64,000 nucleotides of DNA from Oscillospiraceae bacterium (GTDB lineage Bacteria; Bacillota; Clostridia; Oscillospirales; Acutalibacteraceae), in assembly GCA_015065545.1 (NCBI GenBank), contig SVQA01000005.1, positions 62,001 through 126,000 of the forward strand, read 5' to 3'. The first letter of the stretch is position 1. Every line of letters begins with the position of its first letter. The position numbers were made by a program, and so were the translations under genes. Below the pieces are notes generated by a model, which was given only the letters and a program-made list of their open reading frames with translations, made no database searches and was not told the DNA's origin. Below are positions 37,551 through 46,193 of this stretch, piece after piece.

Positions 37551-37579
37551 ATAATAGTACAATATGTAAAAAGTTTCAA
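37551..37579 (-). promoter_or_regulatory. Promoter of ackA
   Basis: Minus-strand TTGAAA (37574-37579) and TATTAT (37551-37556), spacer 17, directly abutting the tmcAL -10 box. Confidence 0.65.
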
Positions 37580-37604
37580 GTACTTTTTTGAAGAGGTGAG
37601 TTTT

Positions 37605-38765
37605 TTGTCAGTAGGAGCCTTAATTTGCGAATACAATCCCTTTCATAACGGACACAAATATATGTTGGATGAAATGCGAAAAGACGGTTGTGACTATATA
37701 GTTGCAGTTATGAGCGGAAGCTTTACTCAGCGCGGAGATGTAGCTGTTTACTCTAAATTCGCAAGAGCAACCGAGGCACTCAGAGGCGGTGCTGATTTAG
37801 TAATAGAGCTTCCTGCTGTATGGGCAGTATCCTCAGCACAAAGATTTGCCAAAGGCGGTTGCGAAATCATTAAAGCTTCAGGTTCTGTAGACAGAGTATA
37901 TTTTGGCTCCGAATGCGGTGATATTTCTTTACTCAAGGCTGTAGCCGATGCCACCGATGACGAAAAGGTAAGTGAAAAAGTAAAGGAATATATGAGCGAG
38001 GGCGACTACTACCCTGTTGCACTTACAAAAGCAATTACAGAAATCTTTGGCAAAGAATATGCAGATGTACTCTCCTGCCCCAACAACACTCTCGGCATTG
38101 AATATATCAAAGCACTGAAAAACAGCGGTATTGAGGTCCGCACAATCAAACGCACAGGTGTCACTCACGATAGCACTACCACCACCGATACAATTGCAAG
38201 CGCCTCAAAAATCCGAAAATTAATTTCAGAAAACTCCGATTTTGATTCCTTTATACCCGAAAACATAGAGAGCAATAACCCTGCATTTCTGGAATATGGT
38301 GAAAGAGCACTGCTTCTAAAGCTCCGAGAAACAAGTGAAGAAATTTTAAAAGAAACAGCTGATGTTACCGAAGGACTTGAAAATCGGATTTTCTCGATTG
38401 CAAAGCAGCATAATTCCATAGAAGAAATTTTGAACGAGGTTAAGACCAAACGATACACCCACTCTCGACTTCGAAGAATTCTTATTTGTACTCTGTTGGG
38501 AATAAAAAACGAACACTACGAACAAAACGTTCCTTATATCCGTATTTTAGGCTTCACTCAAAAGGGTGCTGAGCTTGTAACGATGATAAGCTCCACAGCA
38601 AAGCTCCCCCTTGTCATCAATACAGCAAAGGATATTCAAGCGCTTAACGAAAAAGTCAAGGAGATTCTTGATATAGATATAAAAGCCACCGACATCCGTA
38701 CCATTTTTGAAAAGACCCCTACCCCCTGCGGAGCAGACTTTACAAAGGGAATTATAAAAATATAA
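37605..38765 (+). CDS. tmcAL: tRNA(Met) cytidine acetate ligase
   Basis: Uses acetate and ATP to make N4-acetylcytidine at the wobble base of elongator tRNA-Met (YlbM family). The 386-aa protein begins SVGALICEYNPFHNGHKYML with the HNGH nucleotidyltransferase motif, then MSGSFTQRGDVAV, KFARATEALRGGADLVIELP and SPxNTLG-like CPNNTLGIEY. I choose TTG at 37605, 8 bases after GAGGTG. The GTG at 37596 lies within the site. Its place beside ackA, which produces the acetate substrate, is meaningful and seen in other Firmicutes. Confidence 0.93.
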   Translation: MSVGALICEYNPFHNGHKYMLDEMRKDGCDYIVAVMSGSFTQRGDVAVYSKFARATEALRGGADLVIELPAVWAVSSAQRFAKGGCEIIKASGSVDRVYFGSECGDISLLKAVADATDDEKVSEKVKEYMSEGDYYPVALTKAITEIFGKEYADVLSCPNNTLGIEYIKALKNSGIEVRTIKRTGVTHDSTTTTDTIASASKIRKLISENSDFDSFIPENIESNNPAFLEYGERALLLKLRETSEEILKETADVTEGLENRIFSIAKQHNSIEEILNEVKTKRYTHSRLRRILICTLLGIKNEHYEQNVPYIRILGFTQKGAELVTMISSTAKLPLVINTAKDIQALNEKVKEILDIDIKATDIRTIFEKTPTPCGADFTKGIIKI

Positions 38766-38786
38766 AAATAACACATATTTATAACA

Positions 38787-38816
38787 AAACCTCCCTGTAA
38801 ATAAACAGGGAGGTTT
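38787..38816. terminator. Bidirectional terminator between tmcAL and the oadA-like gene
   Basis: A perfect 12-bp stem AAACCTCCCTGT/ACAGGGAGGTTT between two converging genes. Confidence 0.9.
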
Positions 38817-38844
38817 AATTCTTTTTAAGAAATATTATATGAAA

Positions 38845-40245
38845 TTATACAGGATATGTACCCTTGTTCTTGTCAAAGTATTCGGGATTAAGTCCTAATT
38901 GAGCCTGTCTTCTCTTCTCGAAGAAATCTACAGACACCTTGGGGAACATTGCGTAAGAAAGCACGTCCTCTTCCTGCTGAACATACTGTGCTACCTCAGC
39001 CTTGAGCTTCTCAAGCTCGGGAGCAATCAGATCTGCAGGTCTGCAGGTTACAGGCTCCATATCGCCGATAATCTTCTTTCTGAACTCGTCAGAGATAGGC
39101 ATGGGAGTTGTGCCGTACTTGCCTGCTACCATATCCTTGAACTCGTTTGTGCACATCTTGTAGCGCTCGCCTGCAATAACATTGAACACAGCCTGAGTAC
39201 CAACAATCTGAGATGTAGGAGTAACAAGAGGAGGATAACCTGAATCCTCACGAACTCTGGGAACTTCCATAAGCACCTCGGTAAGCTTATCTTCCTTACC
39301 TGCCTGTTTAAGCTGAGAAAGAAGGTTTGAGAGCATACCGCCGGGAACCTGATAAATAAGTGCGTTTGCATCGGTTGCAAGCATCTGAGGGTCTATAAGA
39401 CCCGATTTAATATATTTATCTCTGAGAGTCATAAAGTAATCGCGGATCTCGGTAAGAGCCACAAGGTCAAGACCTGTGTCGTACTCTGTGCCCTGAAGTG
39501 CAGCAACCATAGACTCGGTAGGTGCGTGAGATGTACCGAGTGCCAAGGGGCTGATTGCAGTATCAATCATATCTGCACCTGCTTCAATACCTTTGAGAAG
39601 ACACATTGAAGCAAGACCCGATGTGTAGTGAGTGTGAATCTGAACAGGAAGGTCTACTGCACCCTTAATAGCCTTAACAAGAGCCTCTGTCTTGTAAGGT
39701 GTCAGCAAAGCCGCCATATCCTTTATGCAGATTGTATCTGCACCTGCATCTGCGATACGCTTTGCGTAGTCAACATAGTATTCGTCAGTGAACACAGGAC
39801 CTGTAGTGTAGCTGATTGCTACCTGAACCTCTGCGCCCTCTTTCTTTGCGGCTTTAATTGCACTTTTGAGATTCTTAATATCGTTGAGTGCATCAAAAAT
39901 ACGGAGAATATCAATACCGTTTGCTACAGAACGTTCTACAAAATACTCAAGCACATCGTCTGCATAATGACGATAACCCAACATATTCTGTCCTCTGAAG
40001 AGCATCTGAAGCTTTGTATTCTTACATTTATCCTTAATGGTACGAAGTCTTACCCAAGGGTCTTCGTTTAAGAAACGCAGGCAAGAGTCAAATGTAGCAC
40101 CGCCCCAGCACTCAAGGGAATAAAAGCCGATTTTATCCATCTTCTCAAGAATGGGAAGCATATCGGAGGTGGGCATTCTTGTAGCAAGCAAGGACTGGTG
40201 AGCATCACGAAGTCCTGTTTCTGTAATTTTAATCTGTTTTGCCAT
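38845..40245 (-). CDS. oadA: Oxaloacetate decarboxylase alpha / pyruvate carboxylase B-type subunit
   Basis: Carboxyltransferase of the HMGL-like TIM-barrel class that moves CO2 between oxaloacetate (or pyruvate) and biotin. The 466-aa protein starts with KITETGLRDAHQSLLATRM, has ECWGGATFDSCLRFL, MLFRGQNMLGYRHY, DTICIKDMAALL, and HTHYTSG for metal binding, then a PYC_OADA C-terminal domain. It ends without a biotin domain, which is encoded by the next gene upstream. Start ATG 40245 after AAGGTGA. It belongs to the operon 41884-38845. The membrane beta subunit of the Na+ pump is not in the window. Confidence 0.92.
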   Translation of the reverse strand: MAKQIKITETGLRDAHQSLLATRMPTSDMLPILEKMDKIGFYSLECWGGATFDSCLRFLNEDPWVRLRTIKDKCKNTKLQMLFRGQNMLGYRHYADDVLEYFVERSVANGIDILRIFDALNDIKNLKSAIKAAKKEGAEVQVAISYTTGPVFTDEYYVDYAKRIADAGADTICIKDMAALLTPYKTEALVKAIKGAVDLPVQIHTHYTSGLASMCLLKGIEAGADMIDTAISPLALGTSHAPTESMVAALQGTEYDTGLDLVALTEIRDYFMTLRDKYIKSGLIDPQMLATDANALIYQVPGGMLSNLLSQLKQAGKEDKLTEVLMEVPRVREDSGYPPLVTPTSQIVGTQAVFNVIAGERYKMCTNEFKDMVAGKYGTTPMPISDEFRKKIIGDMEPVTCRPADLIAPELEKLKAEVAQYVQQEEDVLSYAMFPKVSVDFFEKRRQAQLGLNPEYFDKNKGTYPV

Positions 40246-40255
40246 TTTGGTCACC

Positions 40256-40621
40256 TTAGCTTAAAGTGATGAGAACAGCACCTGTCTCAACGGAAGCACC
40301 CTTATCAACATTGATGCTGGCAACTGTACCTGCACAGGGTGCGGGAATTTCGTTTTCCATCTTCATAGCCTCGAGAACTGCAACTGCCTGTCCTTCCTCA
40401 ACCTTCTGACCTACGGAAACATTCACAGCGAGGATTGTACCGGGCATGGGAGCAGTAACCTTTGTGCCGCCTGCAACACCTGCGGGAGCTGCTTTGGGAG
40501 CCGCCTTGGGAGCGGATGCAGGAGCAGGAGCTGCTACTGCTGCGGGAGCTGCACCTTCACCGAGTTCTTCTACCTGTACGTCATAAGCTACGCCATTAAC
40601 TGTAATACGAAGATTTTTCAT
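40256..40621 (-). CDS. Biotin carboxyl carrier protein
   Basis: Carries CO2 on biotin between the carboxyltransferase subunits. The 121-aa protein has an N-terminal segment (LRITVNGVAYDVQVEE), an Ala/Pro-rich hinge at about 28-50, and a biotinyl domain with the modified lysine in VLEAMKMENEI. Strong ribosome site (CAGGAGG). It lies 15 bp after the 415-aa gene and 10 bp before the oadA-like gene, so the three make one operon. Confidence 0.95.
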   Translation of the reverse strand: MKNLRITVNGVAYDVQVEELGEGAAPAAVAAPAPASAPKAAPKAAPAGVAGGTKVTAPMPGTILAVNVSVGQKVEEGQAVAVLEAMKMENEIPAPCAGTVASINVDKGASVETGAVLITLS

Positions 40622-40636
40622 TTTAATTCCTCCTGA

Positions 40637-41884
40637 TTATATGGTTGAATGTTTCTTGGGCAGAGCGGTCTCACGCTTAGAGCCAAGAATATCAAGATAG
40701 TTTATAAGTTTTGTTCTGATAGTTTCAGCATCTGCAATATCATCGATAAAGCCGTTCTTTGCGGCATTCTCTGCAGAAAGCTCATTTGCGATATATTCCT
40801 TAATCTTTGCATCCTGCTCGGCTACAGTCAAGCCTTCAAGCTCTGTGCCGAGTGCTATGTAAGCAGCAGCTTCGGGCTTAATGGGAGAAATAACTGCTCC
40901 CTCCATACCGATAACTGCATCGCATCTTGCAGCCTTGCCTGCAAGTGCCATATAAGCAGCACCTACTGCTGTACCCTCCACAACAGAAATCTTAACTGTT
41001 GTAGCTTCTGTGTAAGCAGAAAGCACCTTGTTTGCACTGCCGATACAGCAGAATTCTGCAGCATCCATCTGAGTGATAACCGGCAGAGAGAAAGCATCGC
41101 AGAAACGAACAAAGGAAGCTATCTTCTTTGCACCCTTTTTATCAATCTCTTTAGAGAGAGCCTTAACACTGCCTACTGTTCTGCCATCGATTCTTGCAAG
41201 AGCAATCGATACCTTGTCATCCTTATTATCATAAAGCTTAAGCTCGCTGTCAGCATCAAAGAATAAACCATCTGAAGCTTCTGCGAAAGGCACCTGTGAC
41301 AGATTGTTTGCAGGCAGGTAAGAAATAAGCTCTGCTACCTTATCCACAGCCTGCTGTGCATCCTCGGCAACGATTGCCGCCTTGCCTTTGCCGCTGCAGT
41401 CGCAATCAGCAGAAAGTGTGAGCTTTGCATCCTCGGTCATAATAACGAAATCCGCACTTGCCGAAAGCATTGCATTGGAAGCAACGCAATCACCCATAAC
41501 AACAGAAATACGGGGAACAATACCTGAAAGACGCATAGAGCTTGCGAGCAAATCTCCAAGAGCATCAAGGAGCATATTACCCTCTGTTACCTTTGCTTTG
41601 CTGTCTGTATAGAAGCTTACGACAGGGCAACCGGTTTTAAGAGCCAAAGCATAAACCTTTTTGAGTTTTTCTGCCTGTGCCACGCTCATAGCACCGCCTG
41701 CACCCTCGTCACACTGAGAGTATGCATATATATTCTGTCCGCAGACTCTGCCGCTGACAGCCTTCACCTCTGCCATATTGCCGTTAATGCTCATTGCAGG
41801 CAGAAGCTCTGTGTAAACTCCATCATCAAATAGTAGCGCAAAAAGCTTCTCGGGTGAAACTTTTGCATTTTTTGAAACGCTCAT
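40637..41884 (-). CDS. Divergent carboxyltransferase-like (MmdA/PccB fold) subunit
   Basis: A 415-aa protein whose two halves line up with acyl-CoA carboxyltransferases, the usual partner being MmdA or PccB of about 510 aa. The first half has GGAMSVAQAEKLKKVYALA, TGCPVVSFY and SGIVPRISVVMGDC. The second has KIASFVRFCDAFSLPVITQ and LSAYTEATTVKISVVEG. It is about 100 residues short. The oxyanion-hole segment normally reading DSGGARIQEG reads TDSKAKVTEG, and the PGF-x-G-x-QE-GGII loop is missing at MDAAEFCCIG. Catalysis by the standard route therefore looks doubtful. Promoter TTGTAA-17-TATAAT lies upstream. It could be a structural subunit or have a changed substrate. Confidence 0.72.
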   Translation of the reverse strand: MSVSKNAKVSPEKLFALLFDDGVYTELLPAMSINGNMAEVKAVSGRVCGQNIYAYSQCDEGAGGAMSVAQAEKLKKVYALALKTGCPVVSFYTDSKAKVTEGNMLLDALGDLLASSMRLSGIVPRISVVMGDCVASNAMLSASADFVIMTEDAKLTLSADCDCSGKGKAAIVAEDAQQAVDKVAELISYLPANNLSQVPFAEASDGLFFDADSELKLYDNKDDKVSIALARIDGRTVGSVKALSKEIDKKGAKKIASFVRFCDAFSLPVITQMDAAEFCCIGSANKVLSAYTEATTVKISVVEGTAVGAAYMALAGKAARCDAVIGMEGAVISPIKPEAAAYIALGTELEGLTVAEQDAKIKEYIANELSAENAAKNGFIDDIADAETIRTKLINYLDILGSKRETALPKKHSTI

Positions 41885-41931
41885 AAGATTCCTCCTTATG
41901 CTTTATCCGTACATAAAAGTACCTAAAGTAT

Positions 41932-41960
41932 ATTATACATTTAACTAAATCTAATTACAA
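41932..41960 (-). promoter_or_regulatory. Promoter of the biotin-dependent enzyme operon
   Basis: Minus-strand TTGTAA (41955-41960) and TATAAT (41932-41937), spacer 17. Confidence 0.7.
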
Positions 41961-42002
41961 GCAAAAATCTGCAAAAAACAAGAACTTTTTTACATATGCT
42001 TA

Positions 42003-42404
42003 TTATTTGCAACCATTACAGCCTTCACAGCCCGAACAACCCTTTGCAAAAAGCCTTGAAAGGTACAGAGTATAGTACTCATTGTGCTTAAAAAATCCGA
42101 ATTTTTTCCACAATGATTCAAGGCTATCGTCCTTTGTGCAAAGGGTGAGTGAACCCTCTCCCAGTGCAATTGCACCTATAGAGCGTATAAGCGCATCTGC
42201 ATGCAGGAACATTTCATTTGAAACACTGCCGTCACCTGAAAGCTTTACCCCTGTATCCATAGATAAAATCTCAAAAGCAGATTTATTGCGGACATAGGCT
42301 ATATGACCTCGCTCTTTACCGTCCTCTTTGTAAATAAGCAGGGTTGTCCCCTGAGGGTAAGCCTTAAGCTTGGCTTCGTCTTTGCAGGGTAGAATTGAAA
42401 ACAT
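42003..42404 (-). CDS. Small GNAT-like protein with Cys-rich tail
   Basis: A 133-aa protein. Its body (GHIAYVRNKSAFEIL, ADALIRSIGAIALGEG, LWKKFGFF) loosely resembles an acetyltransferase (GNAT) fold, but the acetyl-CoA loop is not clear. The last ten residues read CSGCEGCNGC, a tail of four cysteines in 10 positions that could bind metal or a cluster. It lies 12 bp after rluB in the same run. Function unknown. Confidence 0.6.
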   Translation of the reverse strand: MFSILPCKDEAKLKAYPQGTTLLIYKEDGKERGHIAYVRNKSAFEILSMDTGVKLSGDGSVSNEMFLHADALIRSIGAIALGEGSLTLCTKDDSLESLWKKFGFFKHNEYYTLYLSRLFAKGCSGCEGCNGCK

Positions 42405-42416
42405 TGGAAAACCTCC

Positions 42417-43169
42417 TTACTGCAGATGGCGGGAAGGATTGGGATCTGCCATAAGCTTCTTAACTTCCTCTTCGGTCAGATCACGCCAGTCGCCCTTTTT
42501 GAGCATACCAAGCTTAACTTGTCCGATTGCGGTACGTCGAAGTCTAGCAACCTCTAAGCCTAACATCTCGCACATTCTTCTGATCTGACGGTTTCTGCCT
42601 TCACGCAGGAGTATCTCAAGCACAACTCTGCCCTCCTGACGAGTAATAACACGAACCTCTGCAGGAGCGGTTTTTCTGCCGTCGAGTATCATACCGTTTT
42701 CAAACTCTGCAATCATTTCGTCTGTAACGGCAGGTCGCACAGTTACACGATAAACCTTATAAATATCCTTTTTAGGATGCATAATCTTGTTTGCAAAATC
42801 GCCATCATTGGTAAAGAGAAGCATACCCTCGCTGTCACGGTCAAGTCTGCCTACGGGATATACTCTCTCGGGAATATCCGCAACCAGCTCCGCAACGCAT
42901 TTTCTGCCCTTCTCATCACTCATTGTGGTTACATAGCCACGGGGCTTATTGAGCATAATATAACGGTACTTCGGTCTTGCATTACCTGTAATGCGTCTGC
43001 CGTTTACCATTACCTTATCTTTGTAAGGGTTAACCTTATCGCCTATCTCTGCCACCACTCCGTTTACCTTTACAGAGCCCGCACGAATCAAGTCCTCTGC
43101 CTTTCGTCTGGAGGCAACTCCACAGTCTGCAAGCATTTTCTGCAGACGTACATAATTACTGTTAGCCAT
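42417..43169 (-). CDS. rluB: 23S rRNA pseudouridine synthase, RluB/RsuA family
   Basis: Converts a uridine of rRNA to pseudouridine. The 250-aa protein has an N-terminal S4 RNA-binding domain (RLQKMLADCGVASRRKAEDLI) and the catalytic motif VGRLDRDSEGMLLFTNDG with the active Asp, then EGRNRQIRRMCEMLG. Placement downstream of scpB, ytfJ and dacF is typical. RluB is the likely subtype in Gram-positives. Confidence 0.93.
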   Translation of the reverse strand: MANSNYVRLQKMLADCGVASRRKAEDLIRAGSVKVNGVVAEIGDKVNPYKDKVMVNGRRITGNARPKYRYIMLNKPRGYVTTMSDEKGRKCVAELVADIPERVYPVGRLDRDSEGMLLFTNDGDFANKIMHPKKDIYKVYRVTVRPAVTDEMIAEFENGMILDGRKTAPAEVRVITRQEGRVVLEILLREGRNRQIRRMCEMLGLEVARLRRTAIGQVKLGMLKKGDWRDLTEEEVKKLMADPNPSRHLQ

Positions 43170-43224
43170 AATTAAATCCTTTTAAACTTTCCTTTATATT
43201 TATCAGTTTCAGATTACACAATAC

Positions 43225-44349
43225 TCATCTGAACAAACTGCGGAAAAACCGCAGAAAAAACGATATTTCCATATACCCTGCGTCTTCTTGTGCCAAAATC
43301 TCGTTTTCCGTTACAACTTTACCCTTTAAAGTACACACAACCTTGCCTACTATATCTCCCTTTTTAACAGGAGCAAACAACATAGGCTTCATATAAACCT
43401 GTGTTTTTACTTCTTTAGCTGTATCACAATCAGACACAAATTTCTGTGTTCTTAAAACCTTCGCCGAAATATTTTTCTTTGAAGAACCGATTACATTCAC
43501 TTTGTAGATTTCTTTTGAATCTCCAACTAATACAGCACCCAGCTTTTCAAACCCGTAGTCATACAGCTTAATATGGTCCTGCCAATCGCTTGGAGCATTG
43601 AAAGTAACCGCAACAAGACGCAAATTATTCTTTTCACTGCAGGTTACAAGACATCTGCCGCTCGCCTTTGTATATCCGGTTTTACCGCCGATACAGTACT
43701 CATACATTGACAGCAGGCGGTTATGATTATTATATGTAGCTCTTTGACCCTCGGGCTTTACAAAATCCACAGTCACGCTCTTTTTTGCTGTCATATCCTC
43801 AAAAGCCTGATTCTCCATAGCCTCTGACATAAGCAGTGCCATATCGTAGGGTGTAGAAAAATGACCTTGTGCACTGAGTCCGCTGGGATTTTTGAAGCAG
43901 GTGTTCTCCATTCCTATCTCTTTTGCTCTTTTGTTCATTAGCTCTGCGAAGTCCTCTGTATTTCCAGACACAGCTACTGCCGCCGCATTTGCGGCATCGT
44001 TGCCGGATACGGTCATCATACCCTTAGCCAAATCAGAAAGCCTTACTCTGTCTCCTGCCTTGAGATACATCGAACTTCCCTCGGCTTGCATCTTTGAAGT
44101 AAACTCTACTGCTTTATCCTCTTTTTCTGCATATTCAAGTGCCAGAAGAGAGGTCATGATCTTGGTAGTGCTTGCCATACCTGCAGGGGTATTAAGTCCT
44201 CGACCAAGGAGCACCTCCTTATTATCGGGACAATAAAGTACATAGGACTGAGCCGAAACCGACGGTGCAGTGTTATCCTTCTCTGCAAAAACAGAAAAAC
44301 TGCAAAAAAACAAAACAAAAGAAAAGAAAAAAGACAGTAATCTTTTCAT
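43225..44349 (-). CDS. dacF: D-alanyl-D-alanine carboxypeptidase (DacF type)
   Basis: Low-mass penicillin-binding protein that trims peptidoglycan stem peptides, 374 aa. It has a signal peptide (1-22, cut near VFA) and the active-site motifs STTK (MASTTKIMT), SGN (VSGNDAAN) and KTG (GGKTGYTKASGRC). A C-terminal PBP5-type beta domain and a possible amphipathic end follow. A hairpin CCCCGA/TCGGGG at 44360-44387 contains the ribosome site. In B. subtilis dacF is forespore-specific; its neighbour ytfJ is also sporulation-linked. Confidence 0.92.
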   Translation of the reverse strand: MKRLLSFFFSFVLFFCSFSVFAEKDNTAPSVSAQSYVLYCPDNKEVLLGRGLNTPAGMASTTKIMTSLLALEYAEKEDKAVEFTSKMQAEGSSMYLKAGDRVRLSDLAKGMMTVSGNDAANAAAVAVSGNTEDFAELMNKRAKEIGMENTCFKNPSGLSAQGHFSTPYDMALLMSEAMENQAFEDMTAKKSVTVDFVKPEGQRATYNNHNRLLSMYEYCIGGKTGYTKASGRCLVTCSEKNNLRLVAVTFNAPSDWQDHIKLYDYGFEKLGAVLVGDSKEIYKVNVIGSSKKNISAKVLRTQKFVSDCDTAKEVKTQVYMKPMLFAPVKKGDIVGKVVCTLKGKVVTENEILAQEDAGYMEISFFLRFFRSLFR

Positions 44350-44359
44350 AAAGACACAC

Positions 44360-44387
44360 CCCGATACATTGCTATGCTCGGGGAGTG
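44360..44387 (-). promoter_or_regulatory. Hairpin enclosing the dacF ribosome site
   Basis: A 6-bp stem CCCCGA/TCGGGG spans the gap between ytfJ and dacF. Its 3' arm contains the GGGG of the ribosome site, so folding could lower dacF translation. No T-run follows, so it is not a clear terminator. Confidence 0.4.
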
Positions 44388-44398
44388 CAGGTTATTCA

Positions 44399-44809
44399 TC
44401 AGAAGCTTTCGTCGTCGCCAACCTCTGCGTTTGTCTTTTTATCCTTTGAGAATAGTCCCTTAATCTTATCAAAAAGCTCGGGTACCATACCAACAATTCT
44501 GTCAGCAGGTCCATCGTACTTTGTGATGGGAATAAACTTTACGTCACCCTTGAATACAGAAAGGAAGCCAACAGGGTTGATAGTAACACCTGCACCTGTA
44601 CCGCCGCCAAAGTTGGGAGCCTGATTTTCCTTTTTAGCACGAATATCAGAACCGCCGGATGCAAAGCCGTAGCTAACCTTTGACACAGGAATAATAACTG
44701 TGCCGTCGGGAGAAGTGATGGGTGTACCGATAATTGTATCTACATCCACCATACTCTTGATTTTATCCAGAGTTGTATCCATAAGTCCATTAATAGGATG
44801 TTCGCTCAT
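44399..44809 (-). CDS. ytfJ: Sporulation protein YtfJ (GerW family)
   Basis: A 136-aa cytoplasmic protein of the YtfJ/GerW family, needed for proper germination in Bacillus. It has the conserved opening HPINGLMDTTLDKIKSMVD, TIIGTPITSPDGTVIIPVSK and the Gly-rich loop GGGTGAGV. Start at ATG 44809, which has an AAAGGAG site. The open frame upstream has none. It follows the DUF2953 gene (YtfI in Bacillus), the conserved order. It indicates a sporulating organism. Confidence 0.93.
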   Translation of the reverse strand: MSEHPINGLMDTTLDKIKSMVDVDTIIGTPITSPDGTVIIPVSKVSYGFASGGSDIRAKKENQAPNFGGGTGAGVTINPVGFLSVFKGDVKFIPITKYDGPADRIVGMVPELFDKIKGLFSKDKKTNAEVGDDESF

Positions 44810-44834
44810 TTTTATTTCTCCTTTTATTTTAAAA

Positions 44835-45464
44835 TTACTTTGTATATTTAAGAATTGCCTCTGTTGCAACCATATTATCAAGCAGAGCTTTCAGAAGATG
44901 CAGAAGCTTTATATTGAAATTCAGGTCAAATTCCGCAGAAGGCACAGCATCATCCGAGAAATCCGGCTTTATCTCCACATTATAATCATCAAAGCTCATA
45001 ACGTTTTCAACAATAGCCGCTACAATGGGATAAACAACCGCATTTGCATAGCCGTAGGTTACTGCTGTATCTGCCGCATCATCAGAGGCAACATTCATCT
45101 TAAAGTCCAGTTTTTTGAGGGTTGCATTATTGAGAATCGCTTTCAGCAAAGACCAAATGCTTTTAACAATTTCTGCAAGACTTTTAAGAAACCCCATTAA
45201 ACCATCGCTCTCATCATAAAGCTCGGAAAGTGATATAACCTCATCGGGAGATCTGCCTTTTTTTATTCTTCTCTTTGCCTTTTTGCGTTTACTCTTTTCG
45301 CTCTGTGGGATAAGCACCTTTTTAAGAAACAGATATTTTACTAAACACTGAAGCTGTTTTTCATCATCATAATGAAGAAATATCTTTATGTTGATATTAA
45401 GAAGCAGCACAACAAGTGCCACAAAAGCCACAATTACAAGCAGTACTTGCAATACATATATCAA
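44835..45464 (-). CDS. DUF2953 family protein (YtfI-like)
   Basis: A 209-aa protein with one N-terminal transmembrane helix (VLLVIVAFVALVVLLLNI), a basic stretch (KRKKAKRRIKKG, about 60-72) and a DUF2953 C-terminal half (DFKMNVASDDAADTAVTYGYANA). Start is TTG at 45464 after GGGGGGAG. It pairs with ytfJ as in Bacillus, so a sporulation role is likely. Molecular role unknown. Confidence 0.85.
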   Translation of the reverse strand: MIYVLQVLLVIVAFVALVVLLLNINIKIFLHYDDEKQLQCLVKYLFLKKVLIPQSEKSKRKKAKRRIKKGRSPDEVISLSELYDESDGLMGFLKSLAEIVKSIWSLLKAILNNATLKKLDFKMNVASDDAADTAVTYGYANAVVYPIVAAIVENVMSFDDYNVEIKPDFSDDAVPSAEFDLNFNIKLLHLLKALLDNMVATEAILKYTK

Positions 45465-45497
45465 GGGTCTCCCCCCTTAAAACGATTTGATTTAAAC

Positions 45498-46193
45498 TTA
45501 AAAATCCTCTGTAGCCGCTTTGATGATTTCTCCCACTTCCATAGCAATCATTGCGTCGGTTTCATCCTGCACATCATCTTCTGCCTCTGTTACAGGCTCT
45601 TCGTCCTCTGCATCGCCTTGGAAGATACTCAGCTGGGAATCATCCTCATCACTCTCTTCTGCCTCATCCCTCACCTTAGGCTCGCTTGAAGGAATTTCGG
45701 GAAGCTCGCTCAAATCAGAAATACTGAAGCAACGAAGGAAGTTCTCGGTTGTGCCGTAGATAAGAGGTCTGCCGGGAAGCTCAAGCCTGCCCTTTTCTTC
45801 GATAAGATCCTTAGCTGTTAGGCTTCCGATAACACCCGAGCAATCAACACCTCTTACCTGCTCAATAAAGGCTTTTGTAACAGGCTGGTTGTAAGCAATA
45901 ACCGCCAAAACCTCCATAGCTGCCTGAGAAAGGGGTGTGTTACGACGCAAATCCATAACAGTTCTTATCTGAGGAGCATATTCCTCTGCAGACACCATCT
46001 GGTATGCATCATCAAGCCTGATTATAATTATTCCACCATTCTTATCTTCATATTCCTTCATAAGAGCTTCAAGGTGTTTTTTTGTTTCTTTTTCAGAAAG
46101 TTCAAGGGCAGTGGCCATTCGGGACACAGGCACGGAAGCACCGCTTGCAAAGAGAATAGCCTCTACCGCATTTCTTATGTTAAGTTCACTCAT
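45498..46193 (-). CDS. scpB: Segregation and condensation protein B
   Basis: Kite subunit of the SMC-ScpAB condensin complex. Residues 1-160 form two winged helices (VEAILFASGASVPVSRMA, LSQAAMEVLAVIAYNQPVTKAFIEQVRG, GRPLIYGTTENFLRCF). The last 70 residues are strongly acidic (Glu and Asp rich), longer than in many homologues. The start codon overlaps the scpA stop by 4 bases (ATGA). Confidence 0.95.
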   Translation of the reverse strand: MSELNIRNAVEAILFASGASVPVSRMATALELSEKETKKHLEALMKEYEDKNGGIIIIRLDDAYQMVSAEEYAPQIRTVMDLRRNTPLSQAAMEVLAVIAYNQPVTKAFIEQVRGVDCSGVIGSLTAKDLIEEKGRLELPGRPLIYGTTENFLRCFSISDLSELPEIPSSEPKVRDEAEESDEDDSQLSIFQGDAEDEEPVTEAEDDVQDETDAMIAMEVGEIIKAATEDF

